Origin: Thalassolituus marinus
Lineage (GTDB): Bacteria > Pseudomonadota > Gammaproteobacteria > Pseudomonadales > Oceanobacteraceae
Direction of reading: 5' to 3'
Length of the DNA stretch: 64,000 nt
NCBI RefSeq assembly: GCF_020320395.1
Contig: NZ_JAEDAH010000099.1
Span: 64,976-128,975 of the forward strand
Shown: piece after piece, positions 47,968 through 57,120 of the stretch
Layout of the letters: each line of letters begins with the position of its first letter
Numbering within the stretch: the first letter of the stretch is position 1
The notes under the pieces: model-generated
Database searches by the model: none
What the model was told of the DNA's origin: nothing
The model's input: the letters and a program-made list of their open reading frames with translations, nothing else
Position numbers and translations under genes: made by a program

Positions 47968-49746
47968 TCAGAACGCGTAACGGGCGGTCGCCATCCAGTT
48001 ACGGCCCGGTGCGTTGTAACCGGAAATATTCTGGTACTCACGATCAACCAGGTTATCGACGCGCAGGCCGAGGCTGGCGGCGCTGGTCAGGTGGTAGTTC
48101 AGGCTGACGTTGAGCAGACTGTAACTCTCCAGACGTGCGCCACCATCGGTTTTAGGTGCACCCTCAAAGTACAGAATTTCTGTCTGCGCGGTGATGGCAT
48201 CCACACAGTAATAAATCACGGCTTTGCTGGCTCGGGGAGAGATACGACGCAGACGATCACCGGTCTCGTCATTTTTTGCATCAATCCATTCCTGGCTGAT
48301 CTTCGAACTTACGAACTGACTCCAGTCCTGCTGCCATACCAGACTGACGCTTTTTACACTGGATTTACCGATGTTATTTGCTTCCCAGTTTTCGTCGTAA
48401 GCAATCTGGTTACTGAAAATTGCACGCTGGCCATTCAGTTGCAGTGCACCACTGGCGTATGACTGAGCAATACCAGCCGACCATACACGGGAGTGTTCTG
48501 GTTTCAGTTGCGGATTACCGAAGCCCGGGTAGTACAGGTCGTTAAAAGTTGGGGTACGGAATGCGGTGGCGTGACCGGCGCTGAATACTGTGCCTTTTTC
48601 GGTGGTAACAGTTGCCGAACTGTTGAACGACGAGAAGTCACCAAAGCGGTTGTTGTCGTCGTAGCGTGCGCCCAGCTCCAGCGCCAGAATACCTTTCTGA
48701 TAACGATAGCCTGTCAGTACGCCGCTGGTACTGTCATTTTTCTCGTCGTAGGAAGTATCGGATTCGCTGACATCCGCAGACAGATAATCACCACCAATAA
48801 TGACGCTGTGATGATCGTTCAGCTGGTAACTGCTGATCAGGCTGGCGGTATTTTTGGTGGTAGCAAACAGACCACCGTCCCCGCGTGACTCAGAGCCTTT
48901 GTAGCTCCAGCTGTTGTCTTCGCTGCGACCTGCGCTGGCATTCAGTGACAGACGGCCGTCGTTATAACGGTAAGCCGCACTTAATGCCTGATTAACGAAA
49001 TCTGTGGTGTTGTCGAACTGGTTGTTGCCGTCGTATTCAGATTTACCCTGATTGCGCTGGTAATCCACAGAGACATTCTGCTGATCATTAATACGCTGGG
49101 AAACACCGGCCGATAAACCGTAGCGCTTGTAGCCGTCGTTGTCGCGCTCGTCGTCGGCTTTAACGTCGTAGCCGCCGCTCTGGTCATGTTGCAATGCTGC
49201 ATACAGTTGTGTGTCATTAATGGTTGTACGGCTGTTGATGCTGACTTCACGGCTTTCATCGCTGCCCAGCGCCAGTGCCACTTCACTGCCATCGTTGTTT
49301 TTACGGGTAATAATATTAATTACGCCGCCCTGTGCATCGGCACCGTACAGAGCGCCTCGGGTGCCGCGAATAATTTCTACGCGCTCAACCTGGCTCGGGG
49401 CTATTAATTGCAGATCTGCTGCACCGCTGGTGCCGGAGCCAACGCGCTCGCCATTCACCAGAACCAGAATACGCTTGTTATCCAGGCCATTGATGTAAAG
49501 GTTGGTGGTGTTCAGGTGGCCACCGTTACGGGTGAACTGGAAACCGGCTTCCAGACTCAGCAGTTCGGTCAGGGAATGGGCGTTGCTCAGTTCGATTGCA
49601 GCGCGATCGATGGTTATAAACTGAGAGTCATTGATGACGTTTTCCGGCAGGCGGGTCGCAGTAACGGTTTGCAGAGCCAGTTCGGTGGTGTCGGCGTAGG
49701 CTGTCATGGTCGACAGCAGGGCAGCTGTCAGCAGGGATTTTTTCAT
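47968..49746 (-). CDS. btuB: BtuB-type TonB-dependent cobalamin receptor
   Basis: Outer-membrane receptor of 592 residues. The signal peptide (MKKSLLTAALLSTMTAYA) is followed by a TonB-box-like QTVTATR, a plug domain (LNTTNLYINGLDNKRILVLV, then VERVEIIRGTRGALYGADA) and a barrel ending YRYAF-like with C-terminal Phe (WMATARYAF). BtuB identity is supported by the cobalamin riboswitch directly upstream and cobB downstream. The ATG at 49746 starts the signal peptide; the frame stays open upstream through the leader, which is the regulatory RNA and not coding. Confidence 0.93.
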   Translation of the reverse strand: MKKSLLTAALLSTMTAYADTTELALQTVTATRLPENVINDSQFITIDRAAIELSNAHSLTELLSLEAGFQFTRNGGHLNTTNLYINGLDNKRILVLVNGERVGSGTSGAADLQLIAPSQVERVEIIRGTRGALYGADAQGGVINIITRKNNDGSEVALALGSDESREVSINSRTTINDTQLYAALQHDQSGGYDVKADDERDNDGYKRYGLSAGVSQRINDQQNVSVDYQRNQGKSEYDGNNQFDNTTDFVNQALSAAYRYNDGRLSLNASAGRSEDNSWSYKGSESRGDGGLFATTKNTASLISSYQLNDHHSVIIGGDYLSADVSESDTSYDEKNDSTSGVLTGYRYQKGILALELGARYDDNNRFGDFSSFNSSATVTTEKGTVFSAGHATAFRTPTFNDLYYPGFGNPQLKPEHSRVWSAGIAQSYASGALQLNGQRAIFSNQIAYDENWEANNIGKSSVKSVSLVWQQDWSQFVSSKISQEWIDAKNDETGDRLRRISPRASKAVIYYCVDAITAQTEILYFEGAPKTDGGARLESYSLLNVSLNYHLTSAASLGLRVDNLVDREYQNISGYNAPGRNWMATARYAF

Positions 49747-49753
49747 AGTAAGT

Positions 49754-49775
49754 CCGATGGAATAGTTCCAATCGG
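49754..49775 (-). promoter_or_regulatory. hairpin just before the btuB start, possible riboswitch expression platform
   Basis: On the minus strand CCGA-TTGGAA pairs with TTCCA-TCGG around CTA, a stem of about nine pairs with one bulge, eight bases upstream of the btuB ATG. It overlaps the region where the ribosome would bind. It could hide that site when cobalamin is bound. The pairing is seen; the switching role is inferred. Confidence 0.5.
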
Positions 49776-49842
49776 CGGGAATCAAAACAAGCGCGGCAGG
49801 AGAATGCAGCACTTCTTCTGTATCGCCCACCGCAATACGAGT

Positions 49843-50035
49843 TGAACATGTTCAGGCCGGTATCCGGGCTGACGACCTGAGCTTTGCTCGCTGACAACAC
49901 CTTCCCATGCAAAGCACAGTGGCATAACGCTGTCAGTATGGTCGATCACCGTTGCGGGGGCAGCGCTGGATTCGCTTTATGCTTACCAGACTTCCCGTTT
50001 AACTCTCATCAGTCGAATGGATGAGGGCACCTGAA
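49843..50035 (-). promoter_or_regulatory. cobalamin (AdoCbl-type) riboswitch controlling btuB-cobB-pduO
   Basis: The minus strand shows the conserved parts in order: GGTGCCCTCATCC near 50032, GGGAA near 49996, AGCGCTGCCCCCGCAACGGT near 49960, the B12 box GCCACTGTGCTTTGCATGGG (49923-49904), and the closing GTCAGCCCGGATACCGGCC near 49872-49855. These match the class of coenzyme B12 riboswitches. Bound cobalamin is expected to reduce expression of the receptor and the two biosynthetic genes. The 5' limit is approximate. Confidence 0.93.
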
Positions 50036-50078
50036 GCGACGCAGGGTAACGGCAGGGCTGGGGGTGGTCAAATGAAAA

Positions 50079-52064
50079 TTACTGGCCCTGATTATGAAGG
50101 CCACTCACGTTCGACGGTGGCGGGAAGGTAATTTCGAACGCGGCACCACCCAGCTGAGAGGTCTGATAGCGGATCTGGCCCTGATGATGGCTGGTGATGA
50201 TGAAATAGGAAACGAACAGTCCAAGGCCCGTGCCCTGACCAATTTCTTTGGTGGTGTAGAAGGGTTCAAAAATGTGGTTAAGCAGTTGCTCGCTGATGCC
50301 GGGACCGTTGTCTTCCACCAGAATGCAGGCCTGACCGTGCAGATGGCGGGTGGAGATGCGGATATGCGGTTGCCAGTCAGGCTGTTGCTGCTGCATTTCC
50401 TGCAGCGAGCTGTGCAGCGCCTGCTCGGCATTCTGCAGCAGGTTAATTAATACCTGTTCGATTTCGCTGGCCAGTACGTCTGCCATAACAGACTCACTGG
50501 CTGGAATAAATTCGGTGCGGGTATTACGCAGGTGGGAATCCCCCTGAGCGATGACCAGGGCATCGTTAATCAAGCGGTTCAGATCGAGGCACTGTTTCTG
50601 GTGCTGATCCGGGCGTGAGAACTGCAGCATATTGGCAACAATTTCCGCAGCGCGCTCGCCGGCCTGCTGAATGTTGGTCATAAACTGGGCGATACCGCGT
50701 TGCTCAAGGTACTGCTGCAGGTCTGGCAGACTGATGCCATTATCTTCGGCACAGCGTTGATTGGCCGGCAGGTTATCCATCAGGCGGCGGCGTACGTTTT
50801 GCAAATTCTGCAGAATCGCCCCTAAAGGGTTATTAATTTCGTGCGCAATACCGGTGGCCAGACCGGCAACCGTGGTCATTTTTTCGCTCTGTACCATCAC
50901 TTCTTCCAGCTGCTGACGCTGGGATTCATCATCAATACGCAGTACCTGACGCGCCTGCTGCTGACCACTCAGCGGGTACATAATTAAATCGGCAATAATT
51001 GGCTGACTGAAACTGTGAATCTGCACGCGCTCGCGACTGCATACCGCAGGACTTTGCTGATTCACGCACATATCAGTCAGCAGCGCTTCCAGTTCTGGCA
51101 GCACCTGGGTCAGATGGCGGCCGCACAGTTGTTCTCGCGGTGTATTCAGCCACTCTCCGGCTTGCTGGTTGCACTGCAGAATGTGCAGATTTTCATCGAG
51201 GGTGAACAACGCCGACGGCATGGCGTTAATAATATCGTCGAGCAAATGCTGGGTGTTATTCAGCTGATTTTCCACGCCACGGCGAATCGCAATCTCCTGC
51301 GCAAGGTGTTCGTTAATCTGGCGTGTTTCACTGGATAAACGAATGGCGCGCTGGCGTGCTTTCTCTGCCTGCTGATGTGCATTGCGCAGGTTCAGTGTGC
51401 GTTGTTCGTGCTGCCATAGCAGATCGTTCAGTTCTTGCGTCAGCGGGCGGAAATCAGGGTCAGGGCTGGTGATGCTGCCGTAACTGACATGCTCGCGATC
51501 GCGGTTACTGCGGTTGGTGGCGCGGATACTGTTCAGCAGAATCTGATACGGACGTTTCTGCCAGTGTCGGGTAACCAGGTAGAGCATAAAAATCAGCAGT
51601 GCTGAAATACTCATAACGAACAGCGTGGTGGTCAGGGTGTCGAGCACAAAAAACTCGGCCAGCGATAAATCACTGATTATCCACAGTGAGAAATCACCTT
51701 CATTGCTGTGCAGGGAATACTGGTTAGCTTTTTCGTCAGGGGTGTCGCTTTGCGTCGCGCGCAGGTTTGGAGTGTCGCGATAGCAGTGGCTGACGCGCTG
51801 GCCATTCGGGTTATACAGCGCCGCTTCCATCACCTGATAGTGATTACAGAAAATTTCCAGTGCCGCCTGCAGTTCGGCCTGTTCCGGTTCATTGTGGGTG
51901 AACTGAATCTGCAGCAGGCCGGCAAAGCTGTCGCTGACCAGAGGCGCCAGGTATTCGCGTCCAACCCGGTCAGCGGCGAACACATAGGCCAGGGTACTGA
52001 TGCAAATAATCAGTGAACACACCACCACAGTTGCGAGCATGGTTTTCTGGCGTGTCAGCAGCAT
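50079..52064 (-). CDS. membrane-bound hybrid-less sensor histidine kinase with PAS domain (orphan)
   Basis: Kinase of 661 residues. Membrane segments at about 10-30 and 143-165 enclose a periplasmic sensor of about 110 residues. A long helical linker (170-270) and a PAS domain (272-385, DDIINAMPSALFTLDENLHI) follow. The dimerisation domain carries the phosphorylated H408 (GLATGIAHEINNPLGA), and the ATP-binding domain shows the N box (LINLLQNAEQAL), G1 (VEDNGPGI) and G2 (GQGTGLGLFVS). The HEINNPLGA form is typical of the NtrB/DctB-like HisKA group. No response regulator is adjacent. It follows panE by 27 bp after GGGAGACGCC. Confidence 0.93.
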   Translation of the reverse strand: MLLTRQKTMLATVVVCSLIICISTLAYVFAADRVGREYLAPLVSDSFAGLLQIQFTHNEPEQAELQAALEIFCNHYQVMEAALYNPNGQRVSHCYRDTPNLRATQSDTPDEKANQYSLHSNEGDFSLWIISDLSLAEFFVLDTLTTTLFVMSISALLIFMLYLVTRHWQKRPYQILLNSIRATNRSNRDREHVSYGSITSPDPDFRPLTQELNDLLWQHEQRTLNLRNAHQQAEKARQRAIRLSSETRQINEHLAQEIAIRRGVENQLNNTQHLLDDIINAMPSALFTLDENLHILQCNQQAGEWLNTPREQLCGRHLTQVLPELEALLTDMCVNQQSPAVCSRERVQIHSFSQPIIADLIMYPLSGQQQARQVLRIDDESQRQQLEEVMVQSEKMTTVAGLATGIAHEINNPLGAILQNLQNVRRRLMDNLPANQRCAEDNGISLPDLQQYLEQRGIAQFMTNIQQAGERAAEIVANMLQFSRPDQHQKQCLDLNRLINDALVIAQGDSHLRNTRTEFIPASESVMADVLASEIEQVLINLLQNAEQALHSSLQEMQQQQPDWQPHIRISTRHLHGQACILVEDNGPGISEQLLNHIFEPFYTTKEIGQGTGLGLFVSYFIITSHHQGQIRYQTSQLGGAAFEITFPPPSNVSGLHNQGQ

Positions 52065-52091
52065 GGCGTCTCCCTGATGCCGGTTGGTCTG

Positions 52092-52994
52092 TTAACGGAC
52101 GCTGTCCGTCTGCAGCTGTTGATACAGTTTAGCGGTAATTGGCAGTGAATATCCTGCTTCGTCGGCACATTGCAGTAAATAACCACAAATCCATGCCAGC
52201 TCCGTCGGACGACCGGCAAGAATATCCTGCAGGGTCGACGAGCGGTTGGCGGCGGTGGCTGTGGCGACAGCAACGGCACGTTCGGTCAGAGGAGCTGCCA
52301 GCGGCCATTGCTGGTGAGCAAAAAATGCATCGACTTCGCCCGCCAGTTGCAGCAGATGCTGACGATACTCCGGCTGCTGCAACAGTTCGCCATTCGGGCA
52401 AAGGTACAGTCCGGTCAATGGATTGATCACGGCGTTAATGGCCAGCTTTTCACGCATTGGCTGCTGAATATCGTCACACAGACTGAAACCGGCAGGCAGA
52501 GGAACAACTGCTGGCTCAATTGTGTCCTGCGGGTGCAGTTTGCCGAGCAGGGTTGAGCCGCTCCCGGCATACACAACTTCAGGCCGATCGCCGCTGCTAC
52601 TGCGATACGCGCCTTCGGTGGATATCGCAGCCCACAGTTCACATGCTGACTTCTGTTGCTGCAACCAGGAAGCACATTGCTCGTGCTGACCCATGCCGTT
52701 CTGCAGCAGCACGATACGTTTAACCGCCGGCAGTTGGGCTTGCCATGGTGTGAGTGCTGTCAGGGTGTCACCGGCCTTAGTCGTGACAATCAGCCAGTCG
52801 AGATCAGTGCCGTCCCAGCTTGGCAGGTCAAAGTCATGGGCAATGCCATCGCGATCAATAAGACGGCGTGGGGTGATGGACTGCGGTTGACGCGGCAGCG
52901 CCAGTGGTTGCAGAGCGCGGTTGTGCCAGGCTATCAGGGTGCCAAGGGCGCCCAGACCAAGAAAGCCAATGCGGGGTGTGGATGTGTTGCTCAT
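52092..52994 (-). CDS. panE: 2-dehydropantoate 2-reductase
   Basis: NADPH-dependent enzyme of 300 residues that reduces ketopantoate to pantoate for coenzyme A synthesis. The Rossmann start is IGFLGLGALGTLIAW (residues 9-23). The catalytic region has TKAGDTLTALTPW, with the conserved Lys of VTTKA, and LLQNGMGQHEQ. The C-terminal domain follows with REKLAINAVINPLTGLYLCP. A TATAAT box (53006-53001 on the minus strand) sits only six bases before the ATG, and there is no clear Shine-Dalgarno sequence, so a leaderless or very short-leader mRNA is possible. Confidence 0.92.
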   Translation of the reverse strand: MSNTSTPRIGFLGLGALGTLIAWHNRALQPLALPRQPQSITPRRLIDRDGIAHDFDLPSWDGTDLDWLIVTTKAGDTLTALTPWQAQLPAVKRIVLLQNGMGQHEQCASWLQQQKSACELWAAISTEGAYRSSSGDRPEVVYAGSGSTLLGKLHPQDTIEPAVVPLPAGFSLCDDIQQPMREKLAINAVINPLTGLYLCPNGELLQQPEYRQHLLQLAGEVDAFFAHQQWPLAAPLTERAVAVATATAANRSSTLQDILAGRPTELAWICGYLLQCADEAGYSLPITAKLYQQLQTDSVR

Positions 52995-53062
52995 GGCAGG
53001 ATTATAGGGCCCGCCGGAGGGCGCTTACCAGCGGCAGGCGAGGGATGCTGAGCCGGGTTGGC

Positions 53063-54139
53063 TCAGCCGTCGTGATGTTCCAATGGTTGCTCGAGGTCGG
53101 CGTCGTCTGCACTGGCCTCTGGCGGAGCTTCGACAGCGGATGCCGAAGCGTCCTTTTCGTCTGTGTTGTCGGGGGCCGCAGTAGTGCTTGCCACCGCTGA
53201 CGGCGCTATTGCCCCGGGTTGTGGCAGCCACAGGTTCAGCAGCTTGCTGCGCACGTTTTCGGTGTGATCGGCTGGCAGATTGCGCAGCCATAACTGCAGG
53301 CGGAACTCATCTTCATCGACCAGCGGTGCTATGGCTTCAACACTGATACCACGTTCGTTCATCAGCCACACGACCAGCGGCATCAGATGGTGAAAGCGGC
53401 GACGCTGGCCACGGTCGAGTAAGTCGTCCAGAGTCAGTTCAAACTGGCGTGCAACCAGCTGGCAAGCATCGTCGTACAGATGGCGGATATCGTCTTTTGA
53501 ATAGGCGGATTGCACCAGCGCTTCACGCTTCAGATGCTGATCCACCCACATATCGCGTGCCAGCGCCTGATACAGCGGATGAGTACCGTGGTTCAGGTCG
53601 AGTTGTGTGGTCACGGGCTTCTGCATCACGTCGATGTAGTGCTGCGAGCGATTACGTCGACTGTGTGCCAGCAGGTTGAGCATGGATTCGGTGTCCAGCC
53701 ATGTTGGCGGTTGTGGCTGGCGATAGTAGCGATCAGAGCTCCATGGCCACAGATCGGCGCTGGCCACCAGACCACTGCGGCGCGGCCAGTCGTGCAGCTG
53801 CATCACCAGATCGCGCAGGTAGGCTTGCTCATCAACCAGCAGCACAACGCCCTGATCGGACAGCGTCTGGCGGCGCTTATTCCAGCAGCGTTCGTGCATG
53901 GCATCGAATGCAGCCTGAATATCATCCATCACTTCGGTCCAGTCGCGCTGACAACGCAGCACAAACTGCATGCGCGACTCTTCGAGTACGTAAGCCATCA
54001 AGCGGGCGCCGCGCAGCGACGACAGAATCTCAAGGCCGTATCCGAACTCGAATACTGACTGGAATATGGGCTGGTCTTTGGCACCGGTGACAGCGAAGTA
54101 GTAGATCCCCGCACCGTGCAGTGTCATTTTCGTTTGCAT
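53063..54139 (-). CDS. domesticated RAYT/IS200-like protein lacking the HUH and tyrosine residues, with a DnaA-like C-terminal region
   Basis: Protein of 358 residues. Residues 5-150 follow the REP-associated tyrosine transposase (Y1) layout: GIYYFAVTGAKDQPIF for the usual YHVTxRGNxxQPIF, MAYVLEESRMQFVL for the usual AYVLMPNHYHLLL, then VVLLVDEQAYLRDLVMQL, RRSGLVASADLWPWSS and PPTWLDTESML. The HUH metal-binding histidines are replaced (S55-R56-M57-Q58), and the region of the catalytic tyrosine reads AMHERCWNKRR without Tyr. Residues about 214-300 resemble the DnaA domain IV-like tail seen in some RAYTs. An Ala/Glu/Asp-rich low-complexity tail follows. It is therefore probably a DNA- or RNA-binding protein, not a transposase. 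I chose the ATG at 54139; the frame extends 29 codons upstream. Confidence 0.75.
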   Translation of the reverse strand: MQTKMTLHGAGIYYFAVTGAKDQPIFQSVFEFGYGLEILSSLRGARLMAYVLEESRMQFVLRCQRDWTEVMDDIQAAFDAMHERCWNKRRQTLSDQGVVLLVDEQAYLRDLVMQLHDWPRRSGLVASADLWPWSSDRYYRQPQPPTWLDTESMLNLLAHSRRNRSQHYIDVMQKPVTTQLDLNHGTHPLYQALARDMWVDQHLKREALVQSAYSKDDIRHLYDDACQLVARQFELTLDDLLDRGQRRRFHHLMPLVVWLMNERGISVEAIAPLVDEDEFRLQLWLRNLPADHTENVRSKLLNLWLPQPGAIAPSAVASTTAAPDNTDEKDASASAVEAPPEASADDADLEQPLEHHDG

Positions 54140-54264
54140 AACAGAAAATTTAGCTGACTTTTCTGTATACGCCAGTTTGGCGTTCCGGTACGCCAACGGG
54201 TTAGAATGCGCTTTTCCCGCCACCACACCTGGCTGGTGGATGATCGAATTCGCAGGAGATTTTT

Positions 54265-54750
54265 ATGCCGTCGTTTGACGTTGTATCGGAAGTAGATAAG
54301 CACGAAGCCCAGAACGCTGTGGATCAGGCCAATCGTGAACTGAGCACCCGTTTTGACTTCCGTGGTGTGCAGGCTGGTTTTGAACTGAATGACCTGGTGG
54401 TGACTATGAGTGCCGAGCAGGAGTTTCAGCTGGATCAGATGAAACCTATGCTTGCCGGTGCCATGGTGAAGCGCGGTATTAAGGTTTCCTGCCTGGAATA
54501 CAGCAAGCCGGAAGGCTCAGGTAAGCAGACCCGGATTAAAGCCACTATGCGTCAGGGCATCGACTCTGATCTGGGCCGTAAGATGGTTAAGCTGGTAAAA
54601 GACAGCAAAATCAAAGTGCAGGTCTCTGTACAGGGCGACACCGTGCGTGTGCAGGGCAAAAGTCGTGACGATCTGCAGGCGGTGATGGCGCTGTATCGTA
54701 CTGACGAAAGCATTGATATGCCGCTGGCATTCAAAAACTTTAAAGACTGA
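54265..54750 (+). CDS. yajQ: YajQ family nucleotide (c-di-GMP)-binding protein
   Basis: Protein of 161 residues with two ferredoxin-like halves, recognisable from its start MPSFDVVSEVDKHEAQNAVD, STRFDFRGV, and the end TDESIDMPLAFKNFKD. YajQ proteins bind cyclic di-GMP in Xanthomonas and relatives and influence gene expression; in others the role is not settled. GCAGGAGA lies before the ATG. A -10-like TAGAAT is at 54202-54207. It is divergent from the RAYT-derived gene. Confidence 0.95.
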   Translation: MPSFDVVSEVDKHEAQNAVDQANRELSTRFDFRGVQAGFELNDLVVTMSAEQEFQLDQMKPMLAGAMVKRGIKVSCLEYSKPEGSGKQTRIKATMRQGIDSDLGRKMVKLVKDSKIKVQVSVQGDTVRVQGKSRDDLQAVMALYRTDESIDMPLAFKNFKD

Positions 54751-54770
54751 TCCGGAACCACTGACAGTTG

Positions 54771-56138
54771 ATGTCGTTTAAGTGGTGGCAGGACGCCCTG
54801 TCGATCTATACGCGTAAACCGGTGATGGTGATTGCCTTGCTGGGCTTCTCTGCCGGTTTACCCTTCCTGCTGGTGTTTTCCACACTGACCGCCTGGCTGC
54901 GTGATGTGGGCGTAGAACGCACCGCTATCGGTTTCTTCGCCTGGATTGGCATTACCTACTCCATCAAGGTGTTCTGGGCGCCGGTAGTCGACCGTCTGGC
55001 CTTGCCGGGGCTGGGAAAAGTGCTTGGTCAACGGCGTAGCTGGATTCTGCTCGGGCAGCTTGGTATCGCTGCCGGTTTACTGTTGATGAGCACCCTCGAC
55101 CCGACTCAGTCGCTGGCGATGATTGCGCTGGCAGCCTTGCTGGTGGCGTTTTCATCCAGTACTCAGGATGTGGCGCTGGATGCGTTTCGCATCGAATCGG
55201 CGGAAGACACTCTGCAGGGCGCGATGTCGGCGGCTTATATCTTTGGTTACCGACTGGCTTTACTGATGGCGGGTGCTGGTGCCTTGTTTATTGCCGAGTG
55301 GAGCAACTGGCCGCTGGCCTATGTCAGCATGGCAGCGCTGATGGGTATTGGTGTGCTGGCGCTGCTGTGGGCGGATGAACCCGCTCATCAGACCCGCGAG
55401 CAGCGCGATGCCGATGAATTCGATATGGTCGATCGCATTATGGGCTGCGAGATGCACATGGCGGCGCGTCCGCGCTGGCAGCGCCGGCTGATCGGTGCGG
55501 TGATCTGCCCTTTCCTTGAATTCTTCCAGCGTAATGGTCGTTTCGCGCTGATCATGTTGCTGTTTATTGCTGTGTTCCGCCTCAGCGATATCACCATGGG
55601 AATCATGGCCAACCCTTTCTATCTGGATCTGGGTTACAGCAAATCCGATATCGCCAGTGTGGCGAAAATCTTTGGTTTCTTTATGACCATCTTCGGCTCG
55701 GCGCTATGCGGCTTACTGGTGGTACGTTTCGGCATAATGAGGCCGTTACTGCTGGGTGCGGTGATGGTGGCGGCGACCAATCTGCTGTTTGCGCTGCTGG
55801 CCATGGCGGGCAGTGAGACAACCCCGTCACTGAGCTGGCTGGCGCTGGTGATCAGTGCCGACAACCTTAGCGGTGGTATCGCCAGTACAGCGTTTGTGGC
55901 TTACCTGTCGAGTCTGGCAAACAAACACTACACCGCCACGCAGTACGCGCTGTTCAGTTCACTGATGACCTTGCCGGGTAAATTTATCAGCGGCTTTTCT
56001 GGTTGGGTGGTGGATAGCTGGGGTTACCCGGAATTTTTCACCCTGGCAGCGCTACTGGGTGTGCCGGCTGTATTGCTGGTGCTGGTACTGATGCGTCATC
56101 AGCAGCAGAGTGCAACCTCAGCCGCGCTGCGCAGCTGA
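54771..56138 (+). CDS. ampG: AmpG-like major facilitator permease
   Basis: Inner-membrane transporter of 455 residues with about 12 hydrophobic segments. The AmpG-like features are ALLGFSAGLPFLLVFSTLTA near the start, KVFWAPVVDRLALPGLGKVL and VAFSSSTQDVALDAFRIE. AmpG imports GlcNAc-anhydroMurNAc peptides for cell-wall recycling and beta-lactamase control. It starts 20 bp after yajQ. The next gene, convergent and overlapping by 21 bp, encodes a sugar kinase that could phosphorylate GlcNAc released from these muropeptides. Confidence 0.9.
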   Translation: MSFKWWQDALSIYTRKPVMVIALLGFSAGLPFLLVFSTLTAWLRDVGVERTAIGFFAWIGITYSIKVFWAPVVDRLALPGLGKVLGQRRSWILLGQLGIAAGLLLMSTLDPTQSLAMIALAALLVAFSSSTQDVALDAFRIESAEDTLQGAMSAAYIFGYRLALLMAGAGALFIAEWSNWPLAYVSMAALMGIGVLALLWADEPAHQTREQRDADEFDMVDRIMGCEMHMAARPRWQRRLIGAVICPFLEFFQRNGRFALIMLLFIAVFRLSDITMGIMANPFYLDLGYSKSDIASVAKIFGFFMTIFGSALCGLLVVRFGIMRPLLLGAVMVAATNLLFALLAMAGSETTPSLSWLALVISADNLSGGIASTAFVAYLSSLANKHYTATQYALFSSLMTLPGKFISGFSGWVVDSWGYPEFFTLAALLGVPAVLLVLVLMRHQQQSATSAALRS

Positions 56139-57044
56139 TCCGCAGTAGGCTGCCCCCAGCCAGGCGGCACCGCGCACACCGCTGGAGTCACCGTGTTGCG
56201 CCGCCTTCAACGGCGTGACTACGGTGTCGGAAAAGACATAATCCTGCCACAGACGCGGCACCGCCTGATAAATACCCGGCAGGTTAGAGACGCCGCCACC
56301 GAGCACAATCACATGCGGGTCCATCAGGTTGATAACGCCGGCTAAGGCTTTCGCCAGGCGCAGGTAATAACGCTCAAGTACGGCTAATGCAGTTGCGTCA
56401 CCGGCTTCCGCCTGCACCTGCCACTGCTGAGCGGGTTGATCGATAGCGGTTTCCTTGCAGGCTTGCAGGCGCAGGCCGGTGCCGGATAACAGGGTTTCCA
56501 GACAGCCCTGCTGGCCGCAGTAGCATGCATGCTGGCCATCGTTGTCGTCGCGCCACAGCAGTGGGTTGTGGCCCCACTCGCCGGCAATGGCATTGGGTCC
56601 GCTGATCAGTTGGCCATTCACTACCCAGCCACCGCCGCAGCCGGTGCCAATGATGACGCAGAATACGGTGGGGAAACCGGCACCGGCTCCGTCAGTCGCT
56701 TCCGACAGCGCCAGACAATCGGCATCGTTAGCCAGGGTTACCGGGTGCTGCAGTACCTGTTCAAGGTCGCCTTTAAAATCACGACCAATCAGACAGGTGG
56801 TGTTGGCATTCTTGATCAGACCAGTGGTCGGGCTGATGGCGCCGGGAATACCGATGCCCAGTGAATAATCCTGACAATTCAGCTCGTCGGCAGCGCTGTT
56901 AACCAGCTGGCAGATGGTCGCGACGATGGCGTCGTAGCTGTCGGACGGGGTTGCCACCCGGCGGCGCAGACATTGCTGACCCTGCTGGTCGAGCACAATG
57001 ATTTCTGTTTTGGTTCCACCCAGATCAATACCGAATTGCAGCAT
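56118..57044 (-). CDS. ROK-family sugar kinase (GlcNAc kinase or fructokinase)
   Basis: Cytoplasmic kinase of 308 residues. ATP-binding start FGIDLGGTKTEIIVLD (residues 4-19); sugar-binding NDADCLALSEA and EWGHNPLLW; the ROK zinc motif CYCGQQGCLETLLSGTGL; and the second ATP loop VIVLGGGVSNLPGIY. It is close to the NagK/Mak type of E. coli. The genomic link with an AmpG-like permease favours N-acetylglucosamine as substrate, but fructose cannot be excluded. The gene converges on ampG with 21 bp shared, so the two may interfere in transcription. Confidence 0.9.
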   Translation of the reverse strand: MLQFGIDLGGTKTEIIVLDQQGQQCLRRRVATPSDSYDAIVATICQLVNSAADELNCQDYSLGIGIPGAISPTTGLIKNANTTCLIGRDFKGDLEQVLQHPVTLANDADCLALSEATDGAGAGFPTVFCVIIGTGCGGGWVVNGQLISGPNAIAGEWGHNPLLWRDDNDGQHACYCGQQGCLETLLSGTGLRLQACKETAIDQPAQQWQVQAEAGDATALAVLERYYLRLAKALAGVINLMDPHVIVLGGGVSNLPGIYQAVPRLWQDYVFSDTVVTPLKAAQHGDSSGVRGAAWLGAAYCGSAAQRG

Positions 57045-57120
57045 AGATTAACGCTCCGCCTGAATGGCGGCAGTGTACGGGCAAGTCGGGGCAAAACTCA
57101 AAGGGGAAGGGGGAATCAGT

